Source of the DNA: an uncultured Roseburia sp.
Lineage (GTDB): Bacteria; Bacillota; Clostridia; Lachnospirales; Lachnospiraceae
Assembly: GCA_947642555.1 (NCBI GenBank)
Contig: CANRSX010000009.1
Location: 1 to 64,000 of the forward strand
Length of the DNA: 64,000 bases
Reading direction: 5' to 3'
Under the pieces are notes generated by a model. That model was not told where the DNA came from. It did not search any database and worked only from the letters and a program-made list of their open reading frames with translations. This document shows, piece by piece, positions 43,116 through 51,778 of this stretch; position 1 is the first letter of the stretch; each line of letters opens with the position of its first letter. Position numbers and translations under genes: made by a program.

Positions 43116-44034
43116 ATTCCTCAATCCGATCTATGTATATTTCATTCATTTTCGAAGCTACAACTGCATTCTCTTTTGTAAGGCAGGCTATCCCGTTCAA
43201 AACAGGATATGAAAGCATTGCATCTTTTGAATAATAGGCATTACCAATAAGTTCAATATCTGTCCGGGTTATTGGACAGCATAAAGGATCCTGTACAGCA
43301 GTTTTCGCCATTTTTTTTATCATTAGTACTGCCGCTGGATTTAAAGGATTAATGTCTTCGCCAAACAACTCATATTTTACAACATTCAGTCCCATTTCAT
43401 CTGCTGTTGCTGGTAACCCTTTTACATATCCCAAACGCTCCATACGTTTCTTTGCATTATCTCCACCAAGTTCGTATGAAGGTTCAATTAAAATAAGATA
43501 TCCCTTTGTAATTCTGTATAGCTCTGTTAATAACGTCTTTTCCCGTCCACCCATTCCATAGATTCCCTGCATGGTATAAACGATATCTATAGAATTATCC
43601 TTAAATGGAAGCTGAAAAAAATCTCCCACAATAAAATCTGCATCAATGTTTTCAGGTATTTTTCCCCTGGAATATCTTTGAGCAACAAATGATCTTGACC
43701 AGGAAATATCCACACCCCTGGCCCATGAATATTTGCACTCCTTATCACTGATTATTCCGGTTAAATTCAGGCCTTCTCCAGATCCACACTCAACAATACT
43801 GGCAGCATCATATCCCGTTTCTTTGATATAACTTTTAATTTTTTCTACAACGCGATTTTCCAACTCAGGGTTCTGCTCATATCTTCGGATATCTTCTCCA
43901 GCCCGTAGGTCATAACTGATCATCTCATCCTCGACAGATGTGTCTTCCATATGATTTTTTGTAAGGTACTGAATAATATTTTCACCCTGACCCAGCAAAC
44001 TGTTAAGTTTGTTCAAATTTGCTTTTTTATTCAT
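43105..44034 (-). CDS. SAM methyltransferase with C-terminal Trm112-like domain
   Basis: Protein of 309 aa. Residues about 78-210 form a class I methyltransferase: IVECGSGEGLN (80-90) is motif I, ADFIVGDFFQLPF and SIDIVYTMQGIYGMG follow. The last 60 residues contain DPLCCPITRTDIELI and YPVLNGIACLTKENAV, the layout of Trm112/YcaR-like small domains that bind and stabilise methyltransferases. Here it is fused in the same chain. It opens the nonulosonic module and overlaps the Gfo/Idh/MocA gene by 11 bases. Likely a sugar or nonulosonic acid O- or N-methyltransferase; the target is unknown. Confidence 0.78.
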   Translation of the reverse strand: MNKKANLNKLNSLLGQGENIIQYLTKNHMEDTSVEDEMISYDLRAGEDIRRYEQNPELENRVVEKIKSYIKETGYDAASIVECGSGEGLNLTGIISDKECKYSWARGVDISWSRSFVAQRYSRGKIPENIDADFIVGDFFQLPFKDNSIDIVYTMQGIYGMGGREKTLLTELYRITKGYLILIEPSYELGGDNAKKRMERLGYVKGLPATADEMGLNVVKYELFGEDINPLNPAAVLMIKKMAKTAVQDPLCCPITRTDIELIGNAYYSKDAMLSYPVLNGIACLTKENAVVASKMNEIYIDRIEEYEK

Positions 44035-44086
44035 CTATATTCCTCTTAATTATTAATTGAATATCAATATAATGACGTATTAATGA

Positions 44087-45472
44087 TTAAAAAACGGAGC
44101 CCCTTTTTTTTATCCGATATATTTCACATATTCCCATCCCCATTCCTAAAGCCCATCTCAAAACAGGGAAATCTTTTAATAAATAAAATCCAATACAACT
44201 GGCTCCAACTAAAATAATTACTGGCAAAAAGAATTCGAATTTCAAATGATATATTTTACCTTTAATATTATTTGCAATTATGAAATGAAAAACGAAAAGT
44301 AGGCCATAAGAAATCGCAGTTGATATTGCTGCACCATACATGCCATTTGATGGAATTAATACAACATTTAAAACAATATTTAACATTGCTGCTCCTGCTG
44401 TTCCAAAAGCAACAGCTTTTGCTTTTTTGTAATATAATTCATAACTTATTGGGAACTGATACATGATGGTAAAAGAAATACCTGCTACGATGAAAGGAAT
44501 AATATTCATCCCATCCCAAAACTCTTCACTGGCAAACCAATGGCTTACTTCCCTGGAAAGCAAAAGAAATCCAACTATCAGCACAGAAAATAATTCTAAT
44601 AAATTCTGACATTTATTGTTCATTTCAAAAGTTTTTTCACAGTTAATATCTTCATAATAAAAAGGAACCCATGAATTACACAACGTGTTCATCAGAATCA
44701 TTAACACTGAAGAAAAAGTATAAAAGAAACTATATATGCCTATTTCAGATGATGGGATACTCATATGTTCCATCATCAGCCTGTCAGATTGTGATAAAAT
44801 ATTATGAGCTAAACTATGAAATATGATAGGAATGCCATAACTTAGACCATACCTTATATATTCCCTTTTTATACATATATGTGCTCCTTTTAGCATTATA
44901 ATAGAAAGTATAATGGCACATATCAATGTTGGAATTATAACACCGTATACTCTTCCTAAATAGCGATTGTCAAAATTAAAGTGTAATATTAAATAAATTG
45001 AAAAGCCAACTGTACTCAGGGTCAATAAAACTGATAATATTAGATTAGCTCCTGCTTTTTTTTCATATATAAAAACTGTATTTGCAAAATTGATAATACT
45101 TTGGCTTAAAGCAGTTAAAAGTAGTACTCCGGTAAGATTATTGTTGCAATCTGTATTTCCTGAAACATAAATCGATATTATGTTTAATACAAACAACAAC
45201 CCGATTCCAGTACTGATAATAAATATTAAAATGCTATTTCTAAATTCAATATATTTTTCACCAAAATAATAAATCCCGGTTCCGATCGAACTACTAACGC
45301 CAAAACCAATGATAGAGACTAAAATTGTTACTCTTGAATTATATACTGAAAACAAACCATACTGTTCTGCACCCAAAAGGCGTGTAAAAAGTGGAATTGT
45401 GAAAAAGGATACCCCTTGTAAAAATAAAGTACTAATTACGTTTAAAAGTGTGATCCTGTTAATATTTTTCAT
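44087..45472 (-). CDS. Wzx-type polysaccharide flippase
   Basis: MOP-superfamily exporter of 461 aa with twelve or more helices. LLNVISTLFLQGVSFFTIPLF (9-29) is the usual first helix, LLGAEQYGLFSVY follows, and a late AAISTAISYGLLFVFHF block is typical. It should flip the second repeat unit and is unlike the flippase at 6329-7747, as expected for exporters matched to different glycans. Very AT-rich. No clear ribosome site is visible; it lies 9 bases after the pseB stop. Confidence 0.9.
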   Translation of the reverse strand: MKNINRITLLNVISTLFLQGVSFFTIPLFTRLLGAEQYGLFSVYNSRVTILVSIIGFGVSSSIGTGIYYFGEKYIEFRNSILIFIISTGIGLLFVLNIISIYVSGNTDCNNNLTGVLLLTALSQSIINFANTVFIYEKKAGANLILSVLLTLSTVGFSIYLILHFNFDNRYLGRVYGVIIPTLICAIILSIIMLKGAHICIKREYIRYGLSYGIPIIFHSLAHNILSQSDRLMMEHMSIPSSEIGIYSFFYTFSSVLMILMNTLCNSWVPFYYEDINCEKTFEMNNKCQNLLELFSVLIVGFLLLSREVSHWFASEEFWDGMNIIPFIVAGISFTIMYQFPISYELYYKKAKAVAFGTAGAAMLNIVLNVVLIPSNGMYGAAISTAISYGLLFVFHFIIANNIKGKIYHLKFEFFLPVIILVGASCIGFYLLKDFPVLRWALGMGMGICEIYRIKKRGSVF

Positions 45473-45481
45473 GATGATAGA

Positions 45482-46477
45482 TTAATGCAAATCCAAATCC
45501 GTATTTAATTTCTTTCTCAATTGTCTGACATCCAGCCATTCCGTATTTGTCCCGGAACAATATTCAAACTCCGGTAAGACAGGCTTTCCGCCAGAAATAA
45601 TATTTTTCTCCCCCCACCAGTTATAATGTGGATAAATAATAAAATGCTTTTCGTATTCATATGTGAGAGGAGAGTCCTCGGTCGTTATCATCACTTCATG
45701 TAATTTTTCACCTTCGCGTATTCCAATTTCCGGTTTCCTACAGCCGGGAAGCATTGCTTCAGCTAAATCTGTTATTTTAAAGGAGGGTATTTTGGATATA
45801 AATGTTTCACCGCCATGCATTTCTTCTAAGGCTTTAATGACAAGTTCTACTCCTTGTTCCAAACTGATCCAAAATCGTGTCATTCTGCTATCCGTAATAG
45901 GAAGCTCTGCTCCACCATTATTAATAATGTTTTGAAAAAATGGAATCACACTGCCTCTGCTTCCTGCTACATTACCGTATCTTACTACTGAAAATTTTGT
46001 TCCATAGTCACCACTGTATGAATTAGCAGCACAAAACAGTTTGTCAGATACCAGCTTTGTGCCTCCATATAGATTTACAGGATTTACAGCTTTATCTGTA
46101 CTTAATGCTACTACCTTACTTACATGTTTTTCTAATGATGCATTAATAACATTTATTGCACCATTGATATTTGTTTTAATTGCTTCTATGGGGTTATATT
46201 CACACGCAGGAACCTGTTTTAATGCTGCAGCATGAATAACATAGTCAACACCATTCATTGCCATTTTCAGGCGTTCACCGTCTCGAACGTCCCCAATAAA
46301 AAAACGAAGTATATGCTTATATTCTTTATATTCATTACTCATTATAAATTGTTTGTATTCGTCCCGACTATAGATAATGATTTTATTCGGTGTAAAACGC
46401 TTTAACACATGATCTACAAAGTGATGGCCAAATGATCCTGTTCCGCCAGTTATCAAAATTGTTTTTCCGTTAATCAT
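45482..46477 (-). CDS. pseB: UDP-GlcNAc 4,6-dehydratase (inverting) PseB
   Basis: First enzyme of pseudaminic acid synthesis. LITGGTGSFGHHFV at 8-21 binds NADP, AALKQVPACEYNP is conserved, and the active site is YGGTK at 137-141 with STDKA at 126-130. The Tyr in YxxxK separates it from the Met-containing CapE at 19451-20500. The product is UDP-2-acetamido-2,6-dideoxy-beta-L-arabino-hexos-4-ulose. The canonical partner PseC is 36 kb away in the other operon, while this operon has a different aminotransferase (40817-42100). AAAGGAG precedes the ATG. Length 331 aa is normal. Confidence 0.92.
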   Translation of the reverse strand: MINGKTILITGGTGSFGHHFVDHVLKRFTPNKIIIYSRDEYKQFIMSNEYKEYKHILRFFIGDVRDGERLKMAMNGVDYVIHAAALKQVPACEYNPIEAIKTNINGAINVINASLEKHVSKVVALSTDKAVNPVNLYGGTKLVSDKLFCAANSYSGDYGTKFSVVRYGNVAGSRGSVIPFFQNIINNGGAELPITDSRMTRFWISLEQGVELVIKALEEMHGGETFISKIPSFKITDLAEAMLPGCRKPEIGIREGEKLHEVMITTEDSPLTYEYEKHFIIYPHYNWWGEKNIISGGKPVLPEFEYCSGTNTEWLDVRQLRKKLNTDLDLH

Positions 46478-46489
46478 CTCGTTCTCCTT

Positions 46490-47653
46490 TTAATTTAAAG
46501 AATTTTTTAAAATCTGGTATCTCAAACTGGAATCTGATAATGTGCTTTCCTTTAAAAAATACAGATATTTTAAAGTCGCACGATCCACTTTATCTTTTTC
46601 TATGCTATAGCCAGCCAATTTCAATACTTCTTTTGCGCACATCAATATCTCTTTTATTTCATCAACACTTTTAATGCAGTCTCCTCCCCAATAATAGTTA
46701 TATAACTCCTTTTGTAATTTTATCTGTTCTTCACTGAATTTAAAATTGTCTGTATAAAATGCCTTTATAAATTTTGCGGTATTTGTTTTTAATAAGTCGT
46801 CATTAAATCGGCATTCTCTTTTCTCAAGGTATACCGTTTTTCCCATATAATAGCAAAAGCCCAGGTTTGTTCCTACTTCATCCATAATCGCCGCGTCACA
46901 TAATGAAATTATTGTTTTTAATCGCCTGATAAAATGCGAATCTCCTCTGAATCCCGCTGAAACAATATGTGCTCCCCTTTCTTTGTATTTATCAAAAATT
47001 GCATCATTTACATCAAACCAATATGCACAAACAAGAATAGTATCAAATTTTTTAGCATATTTAGAATATACGATATCCATCAAAACATTTTCTGAACCTT
47101 TTCCATTTAGCTCATTTTCGCACTTATGAAATGGAAATACTAATAATGTTTTTCCTAACGATTTTTTGAAGTTTCTTTCCTTTTCTTCATCATAATATTT
47201 TTCTGCATAATGGATATATGGCCCTATAGAAAAATACATTCTTTTTGGCGCAATTTGATGTATTTCTTTTCGTCGATAATCACTGTGAGAACAGTAGCAT
47301 AGTGAATCAGGAGAAAAGAAATCCCTATTACTATCAATATTAGCCATTCCATGTTCCATATTTGAAAATACTGGAAAAACGAACTCCTTTTTATCTACTC
47401 CCGAATAATTTATAAGAGAATCATAATAGCCGTAGAAATAAGATGGTTGTGAGTAGCGATAAAGAAAAATCGGTTTTTTTTGACTAAAAACCGGTTGTAT
47501 CACCTGCTTAAATCTTTCATAATCTAAAATAGAATCTATAGATTCTATATCCAAAAGCAATTTGTTATAATTTCGATTATCAATAAAATGATGAATGCGG
47601 CAAATAAAATCATATATTTTTACTTGATTAATAATGTTTTTTTTAATATTCAT
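46490..47653 (-). CDS. Unknown surface-sugar protein, GT-B-like C-terminus
   Basis: Protein of 387 aa, not matched to a known family. Visible blocks are PIFLYRYSQPSYFYGYYDSLIN (in part), FPVFSNMEHG, RMYFSIGPYIHYAEKYYD, TLLVFPFHKCE, and CDAAIMDEVGTNLGFCYYMG in the C-terminal half. The last block resembles the nucleotide-sugar pocket of GT-B enzymes that ends in a GTNLGFAYYLG-like turn. No signal peptide or membrane helix is seen, so it is probably cytoplasmic. It stands between pseB and a GT2 gene and may transfer the nonulosonic acid or a phosphate-linked unit. It resembles the 7765-9138 protein in general plan only. Confidence 0.5.
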   Translation of the reverse strand: MNIKKNIINQVKIYDFICRIHHFIDNRNYNKLLLDIESIDSILDYERFKQVIQPVFSQKKPIFLYRYSQPSYFYGYYDSLINYSGVDKKEFVFPVFSNMEHGMANIDSNRDFFSPDSLCYCSHSDYRRKEIHQIAPKRMYFSIGPYIHYAEKYYDEEKERNFKKSLGKTLLVFPFHKCENELNGKGSENVLMDIVYSKYAKKFDTILVCAYWFDVNDAIFDKYKERGAHIVSAGFRGDSHFIRRLKTIISLCDAAIMDEVGTNLGFCYYMGKTVYLEKRECRFNDDLLKTNTAKFIKAFYTDNFKFSEEQIKLQKELYNYYWGGDCIKSVDEIKEILMCAKEVLKLAGYSIEKDKVDRATLKYLYFLKESTLSDSSLRYQILKNSLN

Positions 47654-47662
47654 ATTCTTTCA

Positions 47663-48634
47663 TTAAAAATATTTGCGTCTAAGCTTTACAATAGTGTTCA
47701 ATATAAGGCCATACATATTAGTCTTTATCAATAAATATTTTATCTTTTCTGTCGTTGTTCTGAGAAATTTTCTGTATTTTCTTAGTTCTTTTTTGTACTC
47801 GGATAGTTTCTGCTTATACAATTTTTTTTCTTTATTATTTAAAGCCAAAATTCTTGAACTTACACTAATTAACGTATTGGCATAATACGTTTGTGCATAA
47901 CCAACTAACGCAGGATGTTTTTCTCTCATATAGCAGATCATATCTTTTGCATAATCTACAATAACAAGATTTTTTATACTATATGGAGCCGTGGTTATAC
48001 TGTTCGACCTGTGTCTGTAATAATAAAAACTTTCATTTATAAATTCCACCTGGTGTGCGTGATCGAATATATTATAGATAACAGCAATATCTTCTGATAT
48101 TTTTCCTACTGGAAACTGAATATTTTCAAACATAGACCGTTTAAATAATTTATTGCAAACTGATGGTCCGCAATTTGTTCCGATCATTAATCTTTTTAAA
48201 GCTTCTTCTGTATTTACGATCTCTGCAGACTGTGGAAGATACAAAGTATTTCTTTTATTTTCATATAGTTCAATCATTCCAAAACAGATAATGTCGGCAT
48301 GATTTTGTTTTATTTTATCAGCTAAAATTCGATATGTATCTTCATGGATCCAGTCATCACTGTCTATAAACGAAAAATACTCTCCCTGCGCGATTTTTAT
48401 TCCTGCATTTCTGGCATCTGATAAACCACCATTTTCTTTATGGATTACTTGTATTCTACAATCCTTTTTTTTATATTCGTCACAAATTTGAGAACTTCCA
48501 TCTGTTGACCCATCATCAACAAGGATAATTTCCAAATTCTTATATGTTTGATTTAAAACAGAACCTAAACATTCTTTTAAAAAATCTATTACATTATATA
48601 CAGGAATAATAACAGAAATTTTTACGTTTTTCAT
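47663..48634 (-). CDS. GT2 glycosyltransferase
   Basis: Inverting GT-A glycosyltransferase of 323 aa. VKISVIIPVYNVIDFLKECL starts the domain, ILVDDGSTDGSSQICDEY holds the UDP-binding Asp, NGGLSDARNAG follows and FIDSDDWI is the DxD metal motif. The C-terminal 100 residues are basic and helical, which suggests membrane association. ATG 48634 is preferred; an in-frame ATG 15 bases earlier lacks a ribosome site and would overlap less well-conserved sequence. Donor sugar unknown. Confidence 0.9.
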   Translation of the reverse strand: MKNVKISVIIPVYNVIDFLKECLGSVLNQTYKNLEIILVDDGSTDGSSQICDEYKKKDCRIQVIHKENGGLSDARNAGIKIAQGEYFSFIDSDDWIHEDTYRILADKIKQNHADIICFGMIELYENKRNTLYLPQSAEIVNTEEALKRLMIGTNCGPSVCNKLFKRSMFENIQFPVGKISEDIAVIYNIFDHAHQVEFINESFYYYRHRSNSITTAPYSIKNLVIVDYAKDMICYMREKHPALVGYAQTYYANTLISVSSRILALNNKEKKLYKQKLSEYKKELRKYRKFLRTTTEKIKYLLIKTNMYGLILNTIVKLRRKYF

Positions 48635-48642
48635 ACTGCTCT

Positions 48643-49758
48643 CTAACATTGATATTGAATATTATTGTAATAAAATTCATATGGTATCAATCTGTTCCAG
48701 GATTGTCTGAAAACAAGAACGATTGTAAACCATATTAAAAACATACTGGAAATTGCTATTCCTACTACAAATTTGTTTTTTATCTGAGATTGTTGTATCA
48801 TATTGGGAATTTCAACAATTAATAATGCGGAAAAATAGTAAGTTATTCTGTTTATCAGAGACATATTTAATGCAAAAATAAAGAAAAGTGAATACATTTC
48901 AAATACCGCCAGCTCCAGGCTGTGTTTTTTCTTTCTGTATGCTTTATGCGCGAAGAACAATAATACAGAACTCATAAAAATTTCTATTATTAGTGCAAGT
49001 CGTCCGTTTCCTGCTCTTTCCGACTCAAAATATATTGTAAAGCGTGGAAATAAATATAATAGCAGATTATTAAATACCATTTTGAAAGATAATACACATA
49101 ATACGCCATTTATTATATAGATCTTTTTTAAATCCTTTGGAAAAAACTTGTGCAGATACAAAAGAAAAACAGCTAACGCTGAAGCATGAAACATCCCTGC
49201 AAATAAGATAAGAAAAAAACTTTTTATATATCTTTTTTCTTTATATGACAAATATCCATAAACAGATATAACGACTGCCATTCCCTGACGTATTTCATTT
49301 GTAAAAACTGAAAATAATAAACAGAATAACAGGCATAGTGATAAATAAAAATTTTTTGAACTGGCAAAAATATAGTGGCCCATTAACAAAAAGCATATCG
49401 ACGCTGTTATAATGAGCATAATCTGTGGATGAATGCCGAAAATTCTAGCTATTAGGTAGAGATACATCAAAAAGCCATTCTCCATATAATAGCCTTTGAA
49501 TATATCGTGAAATGTTCCTTCTCCAATCCTCACAAACCAGCCTAAATATTCGGATGTATCACTGCCGACATTCTCGCCTCTGAATGCAGTCAGAAACCAT
49601 AGGAATGCAAGCATCAAAAAAACAAGTATTCTTTCGCGTGAAATTAAACTAGATAAGCCTTTCCTTTGATTTGGTAAATACCTGCTATCCATCTTTAGTT
49701 TTTCAGCACCCATGAGAGCAAATAAGCCCGTTATGATTATCATTACACAATATACCAT
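48643..49758 (-). CDS. epsG: EpsG-family polysaccharide polymerase
   Basis: Membrane protein of 371 aa with about ten helices. FRGENVGSDTSEY at 59-71 is the EpsG signature found in Wzy-like polymerases of Firmicutes. FTNEIRQGMAVVIS is a second typical block. It polymerises repeat units of the minus-strand operon; the plus operon has its own unrelated polymerase at 3729-5060. AAGGAATATCG precedes the ATG. AT-rich. Confidence 0.88.
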   Translation of the reverse strand: MVYCVMIIITGLFALMGAEKLKMDSRYLPNQRKGLSSLISRERILVFLMLAFLWFLTAFRGENVGSDTSEYLGWFVRIGEGTFHDIFKGYYMENGFLMYLYLIARIFGIHPQIMLIITASICFLLMGHYIFASSKNFYLSLCLLFCLLFSVFTNEIRQGMAVVISVYGYLSYKEKRYIKSFFLILFAGMFHASALAVFLLYLHKFFPKDLKKIYIINGVLCVLSFKMVFNNLLLYLFPRFTIYFESERAGNGRLALIIEIFMSSVLLFFAHKAYRKKKHSLELAVFEMYSLFFIFALNMSLINRITYYFSALLIVEIPNMIQQSQIKNKFVVGIAISSMFLIWFTIVLVFRQSWNRLIPYEFYYNNIQYQC

Positions 49759-49769
49759 TCGATATTCCT

Positions 49770-50873
49770 TTATACTTGTGCTGTGGAAAGTTGTTTATAT
49801 TTTTCCACAGTTTTTTTTGCGACTGTATTCCAGTCATATTGTTTCGCACATTTTAATGAATATGCAGACATTTCTTCTAATGCATCCAAATGATCCACCG
49901 CATCATGTAACAAAGAACGAATACCCTCAATTGAAGTTTTTTCTACAAATCCATTTTTATATTTTTTTACATCACAGCCTGCATTTGTTTTGTCTGTAAC
50001 CAAAACAGGGATTCCATAAGAAAATGCCTCAAGTATGCTCATTGGCATGCCTTCCAAACGTGATGTATGAATAAAATAATCACATTCTAAAAATTTATTC
50101 TCTTTGTGCCTGCCATATACACCATCATGAAGTTTGATGATATCATTAAGTCTCTTTAAATCAACAAAAGTTTTCACTTTATTTATATCACTGTCTTCAA
50201 ATCTGCCATACATATCAATATATATATGATGATTTCTCATAAAACCCTGTTCTGCGCAGCATGCCAGTAACAGTAAATCCAGTCCTTTGTGATATTCGTC
50301 ATATCTTCCGATATACAAAATCCTGATATCAAATTCTTTTTTTTGTTTTGAAAACTCCTTGTGCTGTTTAGGTAAATAAATCCCATTTGACTGCACAAAA
50401 CAATGTCTATAAAAACTTTTCTTCGAGTTTCTTTTCTCGTCTTCTGATAAAAATTGTATTCCTGCACTATTTCTGCACATATGATATGAAAATAAATGAT
50501 TAAATATAGTCTTTTTTATATATCCTTTTTTTTGTAAACCATATGACATTGCTCCATGAGGAATTACAACATATGGAATCTTATCCTTAATATGCCTCTT
50601 CCAAAATTTTATTATATTAGGTTGATATATTCCATGAATCACTACAATGTCGATTTGAATTCCCTGTAATAATGTTTTCAATCCATATCTTTTATAATCC
50701 CCATAATTAAAAGAGGGAATTGTATCAAGCTCAAATCGTTTGTTCTGCAGATTAATCAATACAGTATCAGCATAGCGATTTTGATTTTTTACATGCTCAG
50801 GAATTACATTTACCATTCCATCTCCTTTGCGATACTTAATGGAGCAAACATGTAAAATACCAAATTTATCCAT
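49770..50873 (-). CDS. GT4 glycosyltransferase
   Basis: Retaining GT-B glycosyltransferase of 367 aa. IPHGAMSYGL at 104-113 marks the acceptor domain, ILYIGRYDEYHKGLDLLL at 185-202 the linker, and the EX7E motif is Glu274 and Glu282 in SRLEGMPMSILEAFSYG. GAGGAAAAATT precedes the ATG. It lies in the AT-rich core between GT14 and EpsG genes. The specificity cannot be assigned. Confidence 0.9.
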   Translation of the reverse strand: MDKFGILHVCSIKYRKGDGMVNVIPEHVKNQNRYADTVLINLQNKRFELDTIPSFNYGDYKRYGLKTLLQGIQIDIVVIHGIYQPNIIKFWKRHIKDKIPYVVIPHGAMSYGLQKKGYIKKTIFNHLFSYHMCRNSAGIQFLSEDEKRNSKKSFYRHCFVQSNGIYLPKQHKEFSKQKKEFDIRILYIGRYDEYHKGLDLLLLACCAEQGFMRNHHIYIDMYGRFEDSDINKVKTFVDLKRLNDIIKLHDGVYGRHKENKFLECDYFIHTSRLEGMPMSILEAFSYGIPVLVTDKTNAGCDVKKYKNGFVEKTSIEGIRSLLHDAVDHLDALEEMSAYSLKCAKQYDWNTVAKKTVEKYKQLSTAQV

Positions 50874-50882
50874 AATTTTTCC

Positions 50883-51767
50883 TCATTTATCTGCCTGCTT
50901 ATCATAAAAATAATTTATGAACTGAAAACTTTTAACAGGATCGATCTTTCTTCCAAAAAATAATCCGGATGTCTCAGCCGCTTTAATATCTTCTGCAAGC
51001 AGAAGTTGTGGATGGTTATTATAAAATGGTTTGATAAATGTCAACGAATGAGATATTCCGTTATCATATTTTATCCATTCTTTATATGGTGACAACATAA
51101 TCGTCGTCGCTATAAATCCTTCCTCCGGAACTGCGCCATTAAATACATCCCAATACTCTGGATACTCCTTAAGATAATCTAATATCCATTGAATAACTTC
51201 GGCTGGTATTACTGACCAAAAATAGTTTTTGTAAAATACTATTTTATTTACATCATAAGATATTTTTCTTTTGCCAAACGAAAATCCTGCCTTTAGTATT
51301 TCTATTCTCAACCTTCGCATAATTCTGACAGGGTTAAACTTACAATCAATTCTGCGAAAATAAAATTTGGGCCAATTATTTAGCAGAAGAACTCTTCGGT
51401 TTTTATCATCTTCATATGCATCTATAAATATTTCCCGGGGATGGTTTAACAAAAAATCATCCAGCCCTTCCCGTAAAAGAATATCTTGTCCTGAACATGT
51501 AATAATATAATCGAAAGCTCCGTAATTCATTACCTCTTTCCACGATTCGATGATAGCTTGCATTAATCCAGGACTACCCCAGTCAATAATTACATTATTT
51601 TTTACTATATGAACGCAATCCGATTTTATTATTTTCTCCTTTAGTTCATTAACGTTTGCATTTACGTGAACAAATACATCTGTTGTCCCATCCTTTATTA
51701 ATTGCTGTATAAACATATTGCAATAATTGATCTCTGTATGAATAATTAAAATTACTGCCTTTTTCAT
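50883..51767 (-). CDS. GT14-like (core-2/I-branching) glycosyltransferase
   Basis: Protein of 294 aa of the core-2/I-branching beta-1,6-N-acetylglucosaminyltransferase family (GT14). Signs are VILIIHTEINYCNMFIQQL at the start, NVIIDWGSPGLMQAIIESW about residue 58-76 and ITCSGQDILLR, the prokaryotic form of the S-G-x-D-x-P motif, and NYFWSVIPAEVIQWILDYL further on. No membrane anchor is seen, in contrast to eukaryotic members, so it acts in the cytoplasm on the lipid-linked unit. A branching sugar such as GlcNAc or xylose is possible. No ribosome site is obvious; it follows the GT2 gene after 11 bases. Confidence 0.82.
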   Translation of the reverse strand: MKKAVILIIHTEINYCNMFIQQLIKDGTTDVFVHVNANVNELKEKIIKSDCVHIVKNNVIIDWGSPGLMQAIIESWKEVMNYGAFDYIITCSGQDILLREGLDDFLLNHPREIFIDAYEDDKNRRVLLLNNWPKFYFRRIDCKFNPVRIMRRLRIEILKAGFSFGKRKISYDVNKIVFYKNYFWSVIPAEVIQWILDYLKEYPEYWDVFNGAVPEEGFIATTIMLSPYKEWIKYDNGISHSLTFIKPFYNNHPQLLLAEDIKAAETSGLFFGRKIDPVKSFQFINYFYDKQADK

Positions 51768-51778
51768 AAATATGTGTA

